9,272 bases of DNA from Gammaproteobacteria bacterium (lineage in GTDB: Bacteria; Pseudomonadota; Gammaproteobacteria; Pseudomonadales; Pseudomonadaceae), in contig JAAYHO010000390.1 in assembly GCA_012735335.1 (NCBI GenBank), positions 1 to 9,272 of the forward strand, read 5' to 3'. The translations under genes were made by a program, and so were the position numbers. The notes under the pieces are model-generated. The model was not told the DNA's origin. It was given only the letters and a program-made list of their open reading frames with translations, and did not search any database. Shown here in pieces: positions 1-7,265 of this stretch (positions are counted from its first letter, which is position 1; the number at the start of each line of letters is the position of its first letter).

Positions 1-2473
1 GGCTCAGGGTGAGGCTGTCGATGCTGCCGTCGAGGCCGGCGAAGTTCAGGGTGAAGTTGTTGCCCAGTTCGATGTTGCCGCCGAGCTGGACATCCTGGTT
101 GCCCTGAATGATCAGGTGGCTGACGTGCGGGGCGAGGATGTCGTCGCTGATGATCAGCGGGCCGCTGCCGTCTGCGGTGATGGTCAGGGTGTTGCTGTCC
201 GGGCCGGGGGCGGGCCGGTTGAAGCCGTTGTATTCGGTGGTGATGCTTACCGTGCCGTCGATGTTGTCCTTGTCGATGCGGCCGCCGGTGCCGTAGGCAC
301 TGCCGGTCTCGGGATCGAAGCGCAGGCCGGCACCGGTGATGTGCAGGTCGCCCTGCCCGGTGACGGCGTTGTTGTGGGCCAGGTACAGGTGCAGCTGTTC
401 TGCGGTCAGGCTCAGGGTGGCGCCCTTGAGGACGCTGAAGCTGAGTTTGACGTTGCTGTCGAGCTGGTCGAGGTCGAGCAGCTCGGCCAGGCTGGTGCTC
501 TGGCTGACGACGATGTGCAGGTCGACCTTGCCGGCGGCGTGGCCGGCAGCGAAGGTGTCGGCACCCAGTTCGGTGAGCTGCTGCTGGGTCAGGGTCAGGC
601 TGGAGCCGCCGGCGATTTCGATGCGCTCGACGTTGCCGAAGCTGACCCCGGTCAGGTCGGAGCTGCTGCCTTCGATGCGCAGGGTGAGGGTGGCGCCGGT
701 GATGCTGGAGCCGGCCCGGGCGTGAACGCTGTCGAGAATCAGGGTGTCGGCGCCGGTGTTGGTGTCGATGTTCAGCAGGACGCCGTGGGCGCTGGCGTCG
801 ATGGTGATGACGTCGCGGGTCTGCGAGCCGAAAATGGTGATGTCGTCCAGCTGCGGGGCATTGTGCTGGGAGCTGAGGCTCAGGCGCAGGCCGCCGGTGT
901 TGGCGGAGGCGTCGATGTACGCTTCGCCGAAGGCGAAGCTGAGGTGATTCTGGATGCTCAGTTCGGCGCTGCCGGTGACGATCAGCTGGCGGAATACGTC
1001 GCCGAAGTCGGCGCTCTGCAGGACGTTGATGGCGCCTTCGGAGAGCAGGCGCACGACGCCGGCATTATGCCCGAGTGCCAGGCTGCCTTCGGCCATGGTG
1101 ACGTTGGCCAGTTCGAGGTCGATGCCGTTGCCCTGCCCGCTGCCGTAGTACAGGCCGACGCTCTGGTGGAAGTCACCTTCCAGGCGGGCGGTGGTGCTGC
1201 CCTTGATGCCGGTGACGGCCAGCGGGCCGTGGTCGTTGTAGCTGAGGCCGCTTTCGGTGATCAGCAGTTTTTCCAGGCTGGTGGCGCGGCTCAGGTCGAG
1301 GGTGGAGCCGGTGGTCCAGAGTTCGCTGGAGAGGTTGCTGCCGGGGAAGGTCAGCAGGTCGCCGAAGAGCTGCGGGTCCAGGCGGTAGTTGTTGGGCAGG
1401 TTGGTGACGTTGACCTGCTGGATGTTGAGCAGCTGCAGCGGTTGGGCGAACACGCCGCTCATGTCGATGCTGAGGGTGTTGTAGCCGGGGCCGCCGTCAA
1501 TGTAGGCGCCGTGCAGCAGTTCCGGGCGACCGACGATGATGTGGTCGGCGCCGACGCCGGTGAAGCCGGGCTCGATGGTACCGCCGTTGTTGCTGTTGGT
1601 GGTGAGGACGATGCCGGTGGCAGGGCTGTCCAGGGCATCGCCGAACAGGATGCTGGCCAGGTGTGCCAGGCTGCCGTCGATCTGCCAGCTGCCGTTGATG
1701 CCGTCGTCGCTGGTGAGGCTGATGCTGGTGGTGCCGTCAGCCGGGTTGTCGACGATGCTGACGTGGCCGATGCTGCCGGTGGGGTTGCCTTGTTCGTCGA
1801 GCAGGCCTTCGGCGACCAGGTCGAGGTTGGCGACATCCTGCAGGAAGGCCAGCAGGCTTTCACTGAGTTGCGGGTCGGCGTCAATGCTGAGGTCGACGTC
1901 GGTCTGCCCGGGCAGCGACTGAAGCGTGAAGATGCTGTCGGGGTTGATCAGGGCAAAGACCTTGGCCTTGGCTGCTTCGACGGTGGCGGGGTCGGCGTTG
2001 ACCAGCAGATTGGTGGTGAAACCGAGGTTTTCCTCGTAGTCAAAACCGGCCGGGAAGGCGTCGCTGATGTCGCTGGTGTAGTTGGAGACCTTGACCCGGT
2101 TGAGGAAGTTCTGCTGGTTTTCCTTGTGCATGTCGGAGGCATCGGGGGCGTGTCTGAGCAGGGCGTCGATGATGGCGACGATGACGTCTCCCTGACTTGA
2201 CTGCTCCAGTCGGCCTACCCAGTAGGCGATGCCTTCCGGGTCTTCCTCGGCGCTGCGGCCAAGGGTGTTGAAGTAGATGTGTTCAATGAACAGGCGGTTG
2301 TCGGCGGTGGCGCTGCCGAAGTAGGTCTGTGCCGGTTCGGTGGCGAGCATCGCGTTGGCGACGTCTGCCGTGCTGCCTTCACGCCCCTGCCAGTATCTGT
2401 TTCCTTCGCCTTCCGAGGCGCGGTTGAAAATTGCCACATACAGCTCAGATACTTGTGTCTTAGTGTGTGCCAT
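1..2473 (-). CDS. Large DUF4214-domain secreted surface protein, probable type I secretion cargo (3' end off window)
   Basis: The minus-strand frame is open from the ATG at 2473 to the window edge: 824 codons, no stop. A GGAGAG Shine-Dalgarno lies 7 nt upstream; an in-frame ATG at 2488 is a less well-spaced alternative start, with an in-frame stop just above it. Residues 8-141 look like the DUF4214 region of secreted and S-layer-type proteins: two related helical units, LYVAIFNRASEGEGNRYWQ (11-29) and a second around 66-89 (IYFNTLGR...GIAYWVGRL), then NRVKVSNYTSDISDAF (125-140). From about residue 190 the chain is Ser/Thr/Asn/Gly/Leu-rich and looks beta-structured. I find no cysteine codon, and there is no Sec signal peptide, both usual for type I cargo. 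Two copies of a SLTLTxxQL-like motif occur near residues 621-632 and 684-695, and one RTX-like GGPGYNTLS near 325. The C-terminal secretion signal and any RTX array would be outside the window. The exporter genes lie directly upstream. S-layer or adhesin function is inferred. Confidence 0.85.
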   Translation of the reverse strand, partial: MAHTKTQVSELYVAIFNRASEGEGNRYWQGREGSTADVANAMLATEPAQTYFGSATADNRLFIEHIYFNTLGRSAEEDPEGIAYWVGRLEQSSQGDVIVAIIDALLRHAPDASDMHKENQQNFLNRVKVSNYTSDISDAFPAGFDYEENLGFTTNLLVNADPATVEAAKAKVFALINPDSIFTLQSLPGQTDVDLSIDADPQLSESLLAFLQDVANLDLVAEGLLDEQGNPTGSIGHVSIVDNPADGTTSISLTSDDGINGSWQIDGSLAHLASILFGDALDSPATGIVLTTNSNNGGTIEPGFTGVGADHIIVGRPELLHGAYIDGGPGYNTLSIDMSGVFAQPLQLLNIQQVNVTNLPNNYRLDPQLFGDLLTFPGSNLSSELWTTGSTLDLSRATSLEKLLITESGLSYNDHGPLAVTGIKGSTTARLEGDFHQSVGLYYGSGQGNGIDLELANVTMAEGSLALGHNAGVVRLLSEGAINVLQSADFGDVFRQLIVTGSAELSIQNHLSFAFGEAYIDASANTGGLRLSLSSQHNAPQLDDITIFGSQTRDVITIDASAHGVLLNIDTNTGADTLILDSVHARAGSSITGATLTLRIEGSSSDLTGVSFGNVERIEIAGGSSLTLTQQQLTELGADTFAAGHAAGKVDLHIVVSQSTSLAELLDLDQLDSNVKLSFSVLKGATLSLTAEQLHLYLAHNNAVTGQGDLHITGAGLRFDPETGSAYGTGGRIDKDNIDGTVSITTEYNGFNRPAPGPDSNTLTITADGSGPLIISDDILAPHVSHLIIQGNQDVQLGGNIELGNNFTLNFAGLDGSIDSLTLS

Positions 2474-2480
2474 CGACTTG

Positions 2481-2486
2481 CTCTCC
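2481..2486 (-). promoter_or_regulatory. Ribosome binding site of the DUF4214 protein gene
   Basis: The minus strand reads GGAGAG, separated by 7 nt from the ATG at 2473. This spacing favours 2473 over the in-frame ATG at 2488, which has only a closely placed AAGGG. The product from 2473 begins MAHTKTQVSELY, close to the DUF4214 motif, as expected for proteins with this domain at the extreme N-terminus. Confidence 0.65.
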
Positions 2487-2517
2487 ATAACCCTTTGTCA
2501 GTTTCACTATCCGTAAC

Positions 2518-2536
2518 GTATAGCTTTATCATTATC
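2518..2536 (-). promoter_or_regulatory. Candidate Fur box upstream of the cargo gene
   Basis: The minus strand reads GATAATGATAAAGCTATAC, matching the 19-bp Fur consensus GATAATGATAATCATTATC at 13 positions, including the first 11 in a row; the right half is poor. It ends 44 nt upstream of the ATG at 2473. Haem-acquisition and protease type I systems of pseudomonads are known to respond to iron, so the context is plausible. The DNA here is AT-rich, so a chance match is possible. The GATAAT at 2531-2536 could alternatively be a -10 element. Confidence 0.4.
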
Positions 2537-2589
2537 ACCAATGGTGCCAAGGCTTGCACGGCGGGGCAATCGATGTCAACAGACAGCAG

Positions 2590-2612
2590 AAAGCCATCAT
2601 CCCGATGGCCCT
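2590..2612 (-). terminator. Possible weak terminator hairpin after the tolC-family gene
   Basis: GCCATC and GATGGC (arms at 2593-2598 and 2604-2609) pair around a 5-nt loop, extendable to 9 bp on the minus-strand RNA with two G-U pairs. It is followed by a short, interrupted U-rich stretch (UUUCUGCUGUCU). It lies about 120 nt past the stop of the outer-membrane channel gene. The stem is short and the U-tract poor, so this may attenuate rather than end transcription, or be chance. Confidence 0.3.
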
Positions 2613-2731
2613 CGTGTTTGTCTTTCGGTGTTGAGTCATGCGCAGCGCAATGTCGTGCTTCGTGCCCAGCTGTCAGCTGTTGTCTATATATCCATCTCCC
2701 CATGCAGATATGATGATAGTTGCATTCTGTT

Positions 2732-4045
2732 TCAGTTGCCGAATATACCGGTAATGTCGCTGGCAACCAGGGTGCCGGCGGTCTGCCGCAACTTGAATTG
2801 CAGGATCAGGTTGTTGTGGCGCTCGGCTGTCAGGCTGCGCTGCACGCGGGATACGCGGTTGCGGCTGTCGAGCAGTTCATTGAGGCTGCGGACGCCGCCG
2901 ATGAAGCCGCGATCGGCTGCTTCCAGGGCGGCTTCTGCCGATTGCTGGGCGGCCTGCAGGGACTGGATGCGGCTGTGGCTGCCGCTGAGGTCTTCGGTGA
3001 GCCTGGCAACTTCGACGCGGATGGCGTTTTCCGTGTCCTGCAGCTGGTAGCGGCTGGCATGGATGCGTTCTTTGGTCTGGCGCGTTCTGGCGGTGGTGCT
3101 GCCGCCCTTGAACAGGGGCATGCGCAGTTGCAGTTCCAGACGGGTTTCTTCACGCAGGTTGGTGGCGAAGGTGTCGTTGTTGATGTGGCGCAGGCTGAGG
3201 TAGGCTTCGGGCAGGAAGCCGCCCTGCTCCATGCTGTGGGTGGCTTCGGCGACGTTGAGTTCGCCCCTGGCGCGCTGCACTGCACCGGAGCCGGCCAGTG
3301 CCGGGGTCAGCCAATCCTGTTCGATCAGGGCCGGTGTGCCTTGCCAGGCCCTGGCCGGGATGCTGATCAGCTGGCGCTGGTGCAGGTCGAGCCCGGTGAC
3401 TGCTTCGAGGTTTTTCATGGCGGCACGGTAACCGCTCTGCAGGGAATGCAGTTCGGCACGGACTTCATCAATGCGCGCCTGCGCTTCGAGGCTGTCGGCT
3501 CTGGAGGCGAGCCCGCGGCTGCGCATGCCTTCGAGCTGCTGCAGGCGTTTTTCGTGGTTTTCCAGTTCGCTTTCGACGATGGCTGATTCTTCATGCAGTT
3601 GCGAGGCCTTCAGGTAGCCTTCCACTGCGAGGTAGCCGATGTTCTGACGAAATGCCTGGAGCTCTTCGCCGGCCAGGGCTTCGAAGGCGCGGGCGCGGTC
3701 GAGGTTGCCGAAGGTGCGCCGCGAGTAGACTACCTGGGTAACGCCGACGTCGTAGCGGGTGTGCACGTCGTTGTCGGTGATGCTGCTCTGCAGGTCGAAG
3801 TCGCGGGTGTATTCGGAGGCGCCGTAGCTGGCGGTGGCGTCGATCTGCGGCAGCAGCGCACCACGGGCTTCACGCACGCCCTGCTGCTCTGCACGGTAGA
3901 TGGATTGCTGGCTCTGCAGGCCGTAGTTGCGTTCCAGTGCGCTGTGGTAGGCATCAAGCACGCTGAGCCGTACATCTTGTTCGGCCTGGACGCCAGCGGT
4001 CAGCAGGCTGCTCAGCAGCAGAGCTGCCGTGGTTATTCTGTTCAT
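2732..4045 (-). CDS. TolC-family outer membrane channel of a type I secretion system
   Basis: 437 residues, the usual size for PrtF/AprF/TolC-type channels. These trimers form the outer-membrane beta-barrel and periplasmic tunnel that docks on the adaptor/ATPase complex. Residues 1-21 are a Sec signal peptide (MNRITTAALLLSSLLTAGVQA, cleavage after AxA-like VQA). The two outer-membrane efflux-protein repeats are visible: the first ends in the VVYSRRTFGNLDRARA segment (about 105-120), the second has the hallmark PLFKGGSTTAR (310-320) and GFIGGVRSLNELLDSRNRV (380-398). Long helical, Glu/Arg/Gln-rich stretches lie between. I take the ATG at 4045; it overlaps the adaptor stop by one base (TGATG) and has GGGAGG 4 nt upstream. 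A GTG one codon earlier is less likely. It is the last gene of the exporter operon; the cargo gene follows after 258 bp. Confidence 0.93.
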   Translation of the reverse strand: MNRITTAALLLSSLLTAGVQAEQDVRLSVLDAYHSALERNYGLQSQQSIYRAEQQGVREARGALLPQIDATASYGASEYTRDFDLQSSITDNDVHTRYDVGVTQVVYSRRTFGNLDRARAFEALAGEELQAFRQNIGYLAVEGYLKASQLHEESAIVESELENHEKRLQQLEGMRSRGLASRADSLEAQARIDEVRAELHSLQSGYRAAMKNLEAVTGLDLHQRQLISIPARAWQGTPALIEQDWLTPALAGSGAVQRARGELNVAEATHSMEQGGFLPEAYLSLRHINNDTFATNLREETRLELQLRMPLFKGGSTTARTRQTKERIHASRYQLQDTENAIRVEVARLTEDLSGSHSRIQSLQAAQQSAEAALEAADRGFIGGVRSLNELLDSRNRVSRVQRSLTAERHNNLILQFKLRQTAGTLVASDITGIFGN

Positions 4046-5508
4046 CACTCCTCCCTGAGTGCTCGGTCAAGCATGCGGGTAATGGGGTCCAGCAGATATT
4101 GCAGGGCGGTGCGCTCGCCGGTGTTGATCATGACCTCGGCGGGCATGCCGGCCATCATGTACATGCCCTGCTCGTCCATGGTCTGACGCCCCTGCTCGGT
4201 GACGCCGATGCGCACTTCATAGTAGCGTTCACCGGTCTTGTCATCCTCGAAGGCGTCGGCGGAAATGTGCAGCAGTTCGCCGTTTATGATGTCGTGGGTC
4301 TGCTGGTTGAAGGCCGACAGCCGCACATCGGCCTGCTGACCGAGGCGGATGCGGTCGATGTCCGGGGTCTGCACGCGGGCGCTGACGATGTACTGCTGAT
4401 CCTCGGGGACAATGCTGAGGATGGTGTCGCCGGGACGGATGACGGCGCCGATGGTGTGTACGCTCAGGCCAACCACGGTACCGGTCGCCGGGGCAAGCAG
4501 GCTGGTGCGCTGCAGGGTGTCGCGCACGGCGATCTGGCGGGCACTGAGGTCGGCGATGCTCTGCTGGGCTTCGCGCAGCTGGGTGGATACTTCTTCGGCG
4601 AAGCGCTGGCGGGTTACCAGCAGTTCGGAGCGGGTTTCACCTATCCTGATTTCCAGTTCGGCGAGATTGGAGTCGTTGCCGGCACGCTCGCCTTCCAGGC
4701 GAAACAGCTCGCGTTGCATTTCGTTGATGCGGGTGCGGTCTGCCAGCTCCTGCTCGAACAGTGCCAGCCAGTTGTCGAGCTCTTCCCGGTAGCTGTCGAT
4801 GCGCGAGTCGAGGTTGCGGTTCATCGCGCTCAGGCCCTGAATCTGCTGGTTGAGGGCGCTGATGCGCTGTTCGTAGATGGCGATCTGGCCGTGCAGCGAT
4901 TCACGCCGGGATTCGAACAGTGATTGCTGGCCGCGCAGGATGTTACTGCTGGCTTCGGTGTTCTGCTCCAGCAGGACGCCGGGGAAGTCGATGGTGTCGG
5001 CGGCGACGCGCTCGGCGCGCAGCCGGGCTTCGCGGCCGAGCACTTCCAACAGTTGTGATTCGACGATTTCCAGTTCGGAGCGGGCGCGGGTGTCGGACAG
5101 CGCCAGCAGCAGCTGACCCTGTTCAATGCGGCTGCCGTCGCGCACATGCAGTTCGGCGACGATGCCGCCTTCAAGGTGCTGGACCACGCGGTTCTGCGAG
5201 TCCACCAATACCTGGCCGGGGGCGATGACGGCGCCATCCAGCGGTGCCAGTCCGGCCCAGCCACCGAGGCCGACAAAGGTCACCAGTACGATCATGATGC
5301 CGGTACGGATGCGCCGTGTGTAGTCGGTGGGCAGCTCGCCGGTGCCAGCGGGCGGCGGTGGTTGCCGGGTGTACTCGCCGTCGATGCCGGCGGGCTTTTC
5401 ATCCACTTCTTCCCAGTCCGGTTGCTCCGGGGCCTGTACCTGCTGGTCCGTTGCCGAGGCCTGCTGGCTGGCCACCTGCTTGCGTTGATTGTCGTTGGCC
5501 ATGTTCAT
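4045..5508 (-). CDS. HlyD-family membrane fusion protein (type I secretion periplasmic adaptor)
   Basis: 487 residues. The adaptor links the inner-membrane ABC transporter to the TolC-like channel and contacts the cargo. A hydrophilic, Gln/Pro/Glu-rich cytoplasmic leader (1-66) is followed by one membrane helix (about 67-90, IMIVLVTFVGLGGWAGL). Next come a lipoyl-type half-motif (VQHLEGGIVAELHVRDGSRIEQGQLLL, about 109-135), long coiled-coil helices (about 140-330), the returning lipoyl half (LLAPATGTVVGLSVHTIGAVIRPGDTIL, 337-364), a beta-barrel region, and the family-typical C-terminus GMPAEVMINTGERTALQYLLDPI (454-476). The leader is about 40 residues longer than in PrtE-like relatives. The outer ATG overlaps the ATPase stop (ATGA). 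A second ATG at 5502 is better placed, 7 nt after a GGAG at 5510-5513, so the true product may start MANDNQRK. Confidence 0.93.
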   Translation of the reverse strand: MNMANDNQRKQVASQQASATDQQVQAPEQPDWEEVDEKPAGIDGEYTRQPPPPAGTGELPTDYTRRIRTGIMIVLVTFVGLGGWAGLAPLDGAVIAPGQVLVDSQNRVVQHLEGGIVAELHVRDGSRIEQGQLLLALSDTRARSELEIVESQLLEVLGREARLRAERVAADTIDFPGVLLEQNTEASSNILRGQQSLFESRRESLHGQIAIYEQRISALNQQIQGLSAMNRNLDSRIDSYREELDNWLALFEQELADRTRINEMQRELFRLEGERAGNDSNLAELEIRIGETRSELLVTRQRFAEEVSTQLREAQQSIADLSARQIAVRDTLQRTSLLAPATGTVVGLSVHTIGAVIRPGDTILSIVPEDQQYIVSARVQTPDIDRIRLGQQADVRLSAFNQQTHDIINGELLHISADAFEDDKTGERYYEVRIGVTEQGRQTMDEQGMYMMAGMPAEVMINTGERTALQYLLDPITRMLDRALREE

Positions 5509-7265
5509 GCTCCACCAGCCTGGATTGCCTTGCCGCTGCCGGCTGTACCACTCTTGCCGACCAGTGCCAACTGGCCGGCCTGGATTGCCTGCATCACTTC
5601 GTCACGCGCGCCGAAGGCCATGACCTGCCCATCCGAGAGCACCAGCATCTTGTCGACAAGACGCAGGATCTGTTTCTTGTGGGTAATCAGAATGACCGTG
5701 ACGCCCTGGGCTTTCATGTGTTCCAGGGCTTCCAGCAGGGCCTGTTCGCCCTGGTCGTCGAGGTTGGAGTTGGGCTCGTCCAGTACGACCAGTTTCGGTT
5801 CGCCATAGACGGCACGGGCCAGGCCGATACGCTGGCGCTGCCCGCCGGAGAGTACGCCGCCGGCTACGGCGATGGCGGTGTCATAGCCGTTGGGCAGGCG
5901 CAGGATCAGCTCGTGTACGCCGGCCAGTCTGGCGGCGGCAACCACCTTCTGCGGGTCGGCTTCGCCGAAGCGGCAGATGTTCTCGCTGATGGTACCTTCG
6001 AACAGTTCAATATCCTGGGGCAGATAGCCGATATGGGGGCCGAGCAGGGCCTTGTCCCATTGGTGGACGTCAGCCCCATCCAGCCGTACCTTGCCGTTGG
6101 CAATCGGCCAGACGCCGAGCATGGCCCGGGCCAGTGTGGATTTGCCGGCGGCACTGGGGCCGACGATGGCGAGCATGTCGCCCGGCTCCAGCTCGAAAGC
6201 CACGCCGCGCAGGGCCGGCTGGGCGGCGCCCGGCGGTACGACGAAGATGCCTTCGACGCTGACCCGGCCTTCGGGTGGCGGCAGCGGCATGGCGGCCTTT
6301 TCACTGTAGTAGTGGCGCAGCAGTGCCTGCAGGCGCTCGTAGGCGGAACGGGCACCGGCAAAGCTCTTCCAGGAGCCGATCATCAGGTCCAGCGGTGCCA
6401 GCGCGCGGCCCATGAGGATGGAGCCGGCGATGACCATGCCCGGGGAGATTTCCTGTTCGATGGCCAGCCAGGCGCCGAGGCCGAGCATCAGCGACTGGAA
6501 CAGCATGCGCAGGGTTTTCGAGGTGTTGCTGAGGATGCCGGCGCGGTCGCTGGCATCGGCCTGGTTGGTGAGAAATTCGGTATGCCGCTGCTGCCAGCGC
6601 TGGCGCAGGTTGCCTTCCATGCCCATGGCATGTACCACTTCGGCGTTGCGCAGGCAGGAGCTGGCGTACTGGTTGGACTGAATGCTGGCCTGGCCGGCGA
6701 CGGCCAGCATTTTGCCGGTGAGCTTTTCGTTGGCGTAGGCCAGGGCGATGAGGATCAGTGCGGCGATGATGGAGAACACGCCGAACCAGAAGTGGAACAT
6801 GAACAGCACGCCAATGAACAGCGGCAGCCAGGGCCCGTCGAAGAAGGCTATCGGCCCCTGGCCGGTCAGATACTGGCGCAGGGTGGTGAGATCACTGAGC
6901 GGCTGGGCGCCCTGGGTGCCGGGTTTGTCGACTGCCTGACGGAACATGCCGGAGAAGATCTTGCCGCCCAACTGGGTGTCGATGTTGTTGCCGATACGCA
7001 CCAGGATCGCCGAGCGGACCATTTGCAGCAGGGCCATGGTGACGAAGAGCACGACGACGATGATGGTCAGCATCACCAGTGTTTCCACACTGCGACTGCC
7101 CAGTGCGCGGTCGTAGACCTGCAGCATGTAGATCGCCGGGACCAGCATCAACAGGTTGATGAACAGGCTGAAAACACCCGCAGCCATGAAACCCTGACGA
7201 ACCTGCCGGAGCGCGAGGTTCAGCTCGGTTGGCTGCAGTTTGTCCTGTTTTGCTTTGTTGGGCAT
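5505..7265 (-). CDS. PrtD-like type I secretion ABC permease/ATPase
   Basis: 586 residues. This inner-membrane half-transporter works as a dimer and uses ATP to drive unfolded cargo through the adaptor and channel. The N-terminal segment FSLFINLLMLVPAIYMLQVYDRALGSRSVETL (about 32-63) is characteristic of the PrtD/AprD/HasD group, which lacks the C39-like domain of HlyB. Membrane helices occupy about 25-300. The nucleotide-binding domain is intact: Walker A GPSAAGKST (369-377), Q-loop in YLPQDIELFEGTISENI (from about 415), signature LSGGQRQRIGLARA (472-485), Walker B LVVLDEP (492-498) with catalytic E497, and switch H529 in ITHKK. The start at 7265 (MPNKAKQ) is chosen because family similarity begins just after it. 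It has no clear Shine-Dalgarno; an in-frame GTG at 7325 would add 20 residues and also lacks one. The adaptor gene overlaps the stop by 4 nt. Confidence 0.94.
   Translation of the reverse strand: MPNKAKQDKLQPTELNLALRQVRQGFMAAGVFSLFINLLMLVPAIYMLQVYDRALGSRSVETLVMLTIIVVVLFVTMALLQMVRSAILVRIGNNIDTQLGGKIFSGMFRQAVDKPGTQGAQPLSDLTTLRQYLTGQGPIAFFDGPWLPLFIGVLFMFHFWFGVFSIIAALILIALAYANEKLTGKMLAVAGQASIQSNQYASSCLRNAEVVHAMGMEGNLRQRWQQRHTEFLTNQADASDRAGILSNTSKTLRMLFQSLMLGLGAWLAIEQEISPGMVIAGSILMGRALAPLDLMIGSWKSFAGARSAYERLQALLRHYYSEKAAMPLPPPEGRVSVEGIFVVPPGAAQPALRGVAFELEPGDMLAIVGPSAAGKSTLARAMLGVWPIANGKVRLDGADVHQWDKALLGPHIGYLPQDIELFEGTISENICRFGEADPQKVVAAARLAGVHELILRLPNGYDTAIAVAGGVLSGGQRQRIGLARAVYGEPKLVVLDEPNSNLDDQGEQALLEALEHMKAQGVTVILITHKKQILRLVDKMLVLSDGQVMAFGARDEVMQAIQAGQLALVGKSGTAGSGKAIQAGGA

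Larger units (their letters stand above)
2474..2731. other. Intergenic regulatory region between the exporter operon and the cargo gene
   Basis: 258 bp without a convincing gene, visibly less GC-rich than the coding DNA on either side and without its codon periodicity. It should hold the end of the exporter transcript and the control region of the cargo gene. Visible elements are a Fur-box-like site (2518-2536), a 6-9 bp hairpin (2590-2612), an 11-bp near-perfect dyad TGCGCAGCGCA (2639-2649), and CAGCTG twice around one base (2667-2679). I could not find a sigma-70 promoter with both hexamers good. Small reading frames cross this region but lack coding character. Confidence 0.6.

Noticed and set aside
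116..2200. 694-codon plus-strand open frame with a Val/Gly/Ala/Asp-rich product
   Set aside because: It is antisense to the cargo gene, lies in the frame opened by that gene's GNC codon bias, and resembles no protein family. The minus-strand frame has a domain, a ribosome site and context.
2531..2551. Possible sigma-54 promoter (TTGGCAC followed by GTGAT, minus strand)
   Set aside because: The -24 half fits, but the -12 element lacks the required GC at the correct spacing.
2551..2579. Possible sigma-70 promoter from the TTGACA at 2574-2579 (minus strand)
   Set aside because: The sequence 16-18 nt downstream (around CAAGCC) has no resemblance to a -10 hexamer.
2215..2766. Minus-strand 183-codon frame spanning the intergenic gap
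   Set aside because: It runs out of frame through the end of the channel gene and the start of the cargo gene, has no conserved motif, and its composition switches at the gene borders.
2720..3586. Plus-strand open frame of 288 codons opposite the channel gene
   Set aside because: Shadow of the TolC-family gene produced by the same codon bias.
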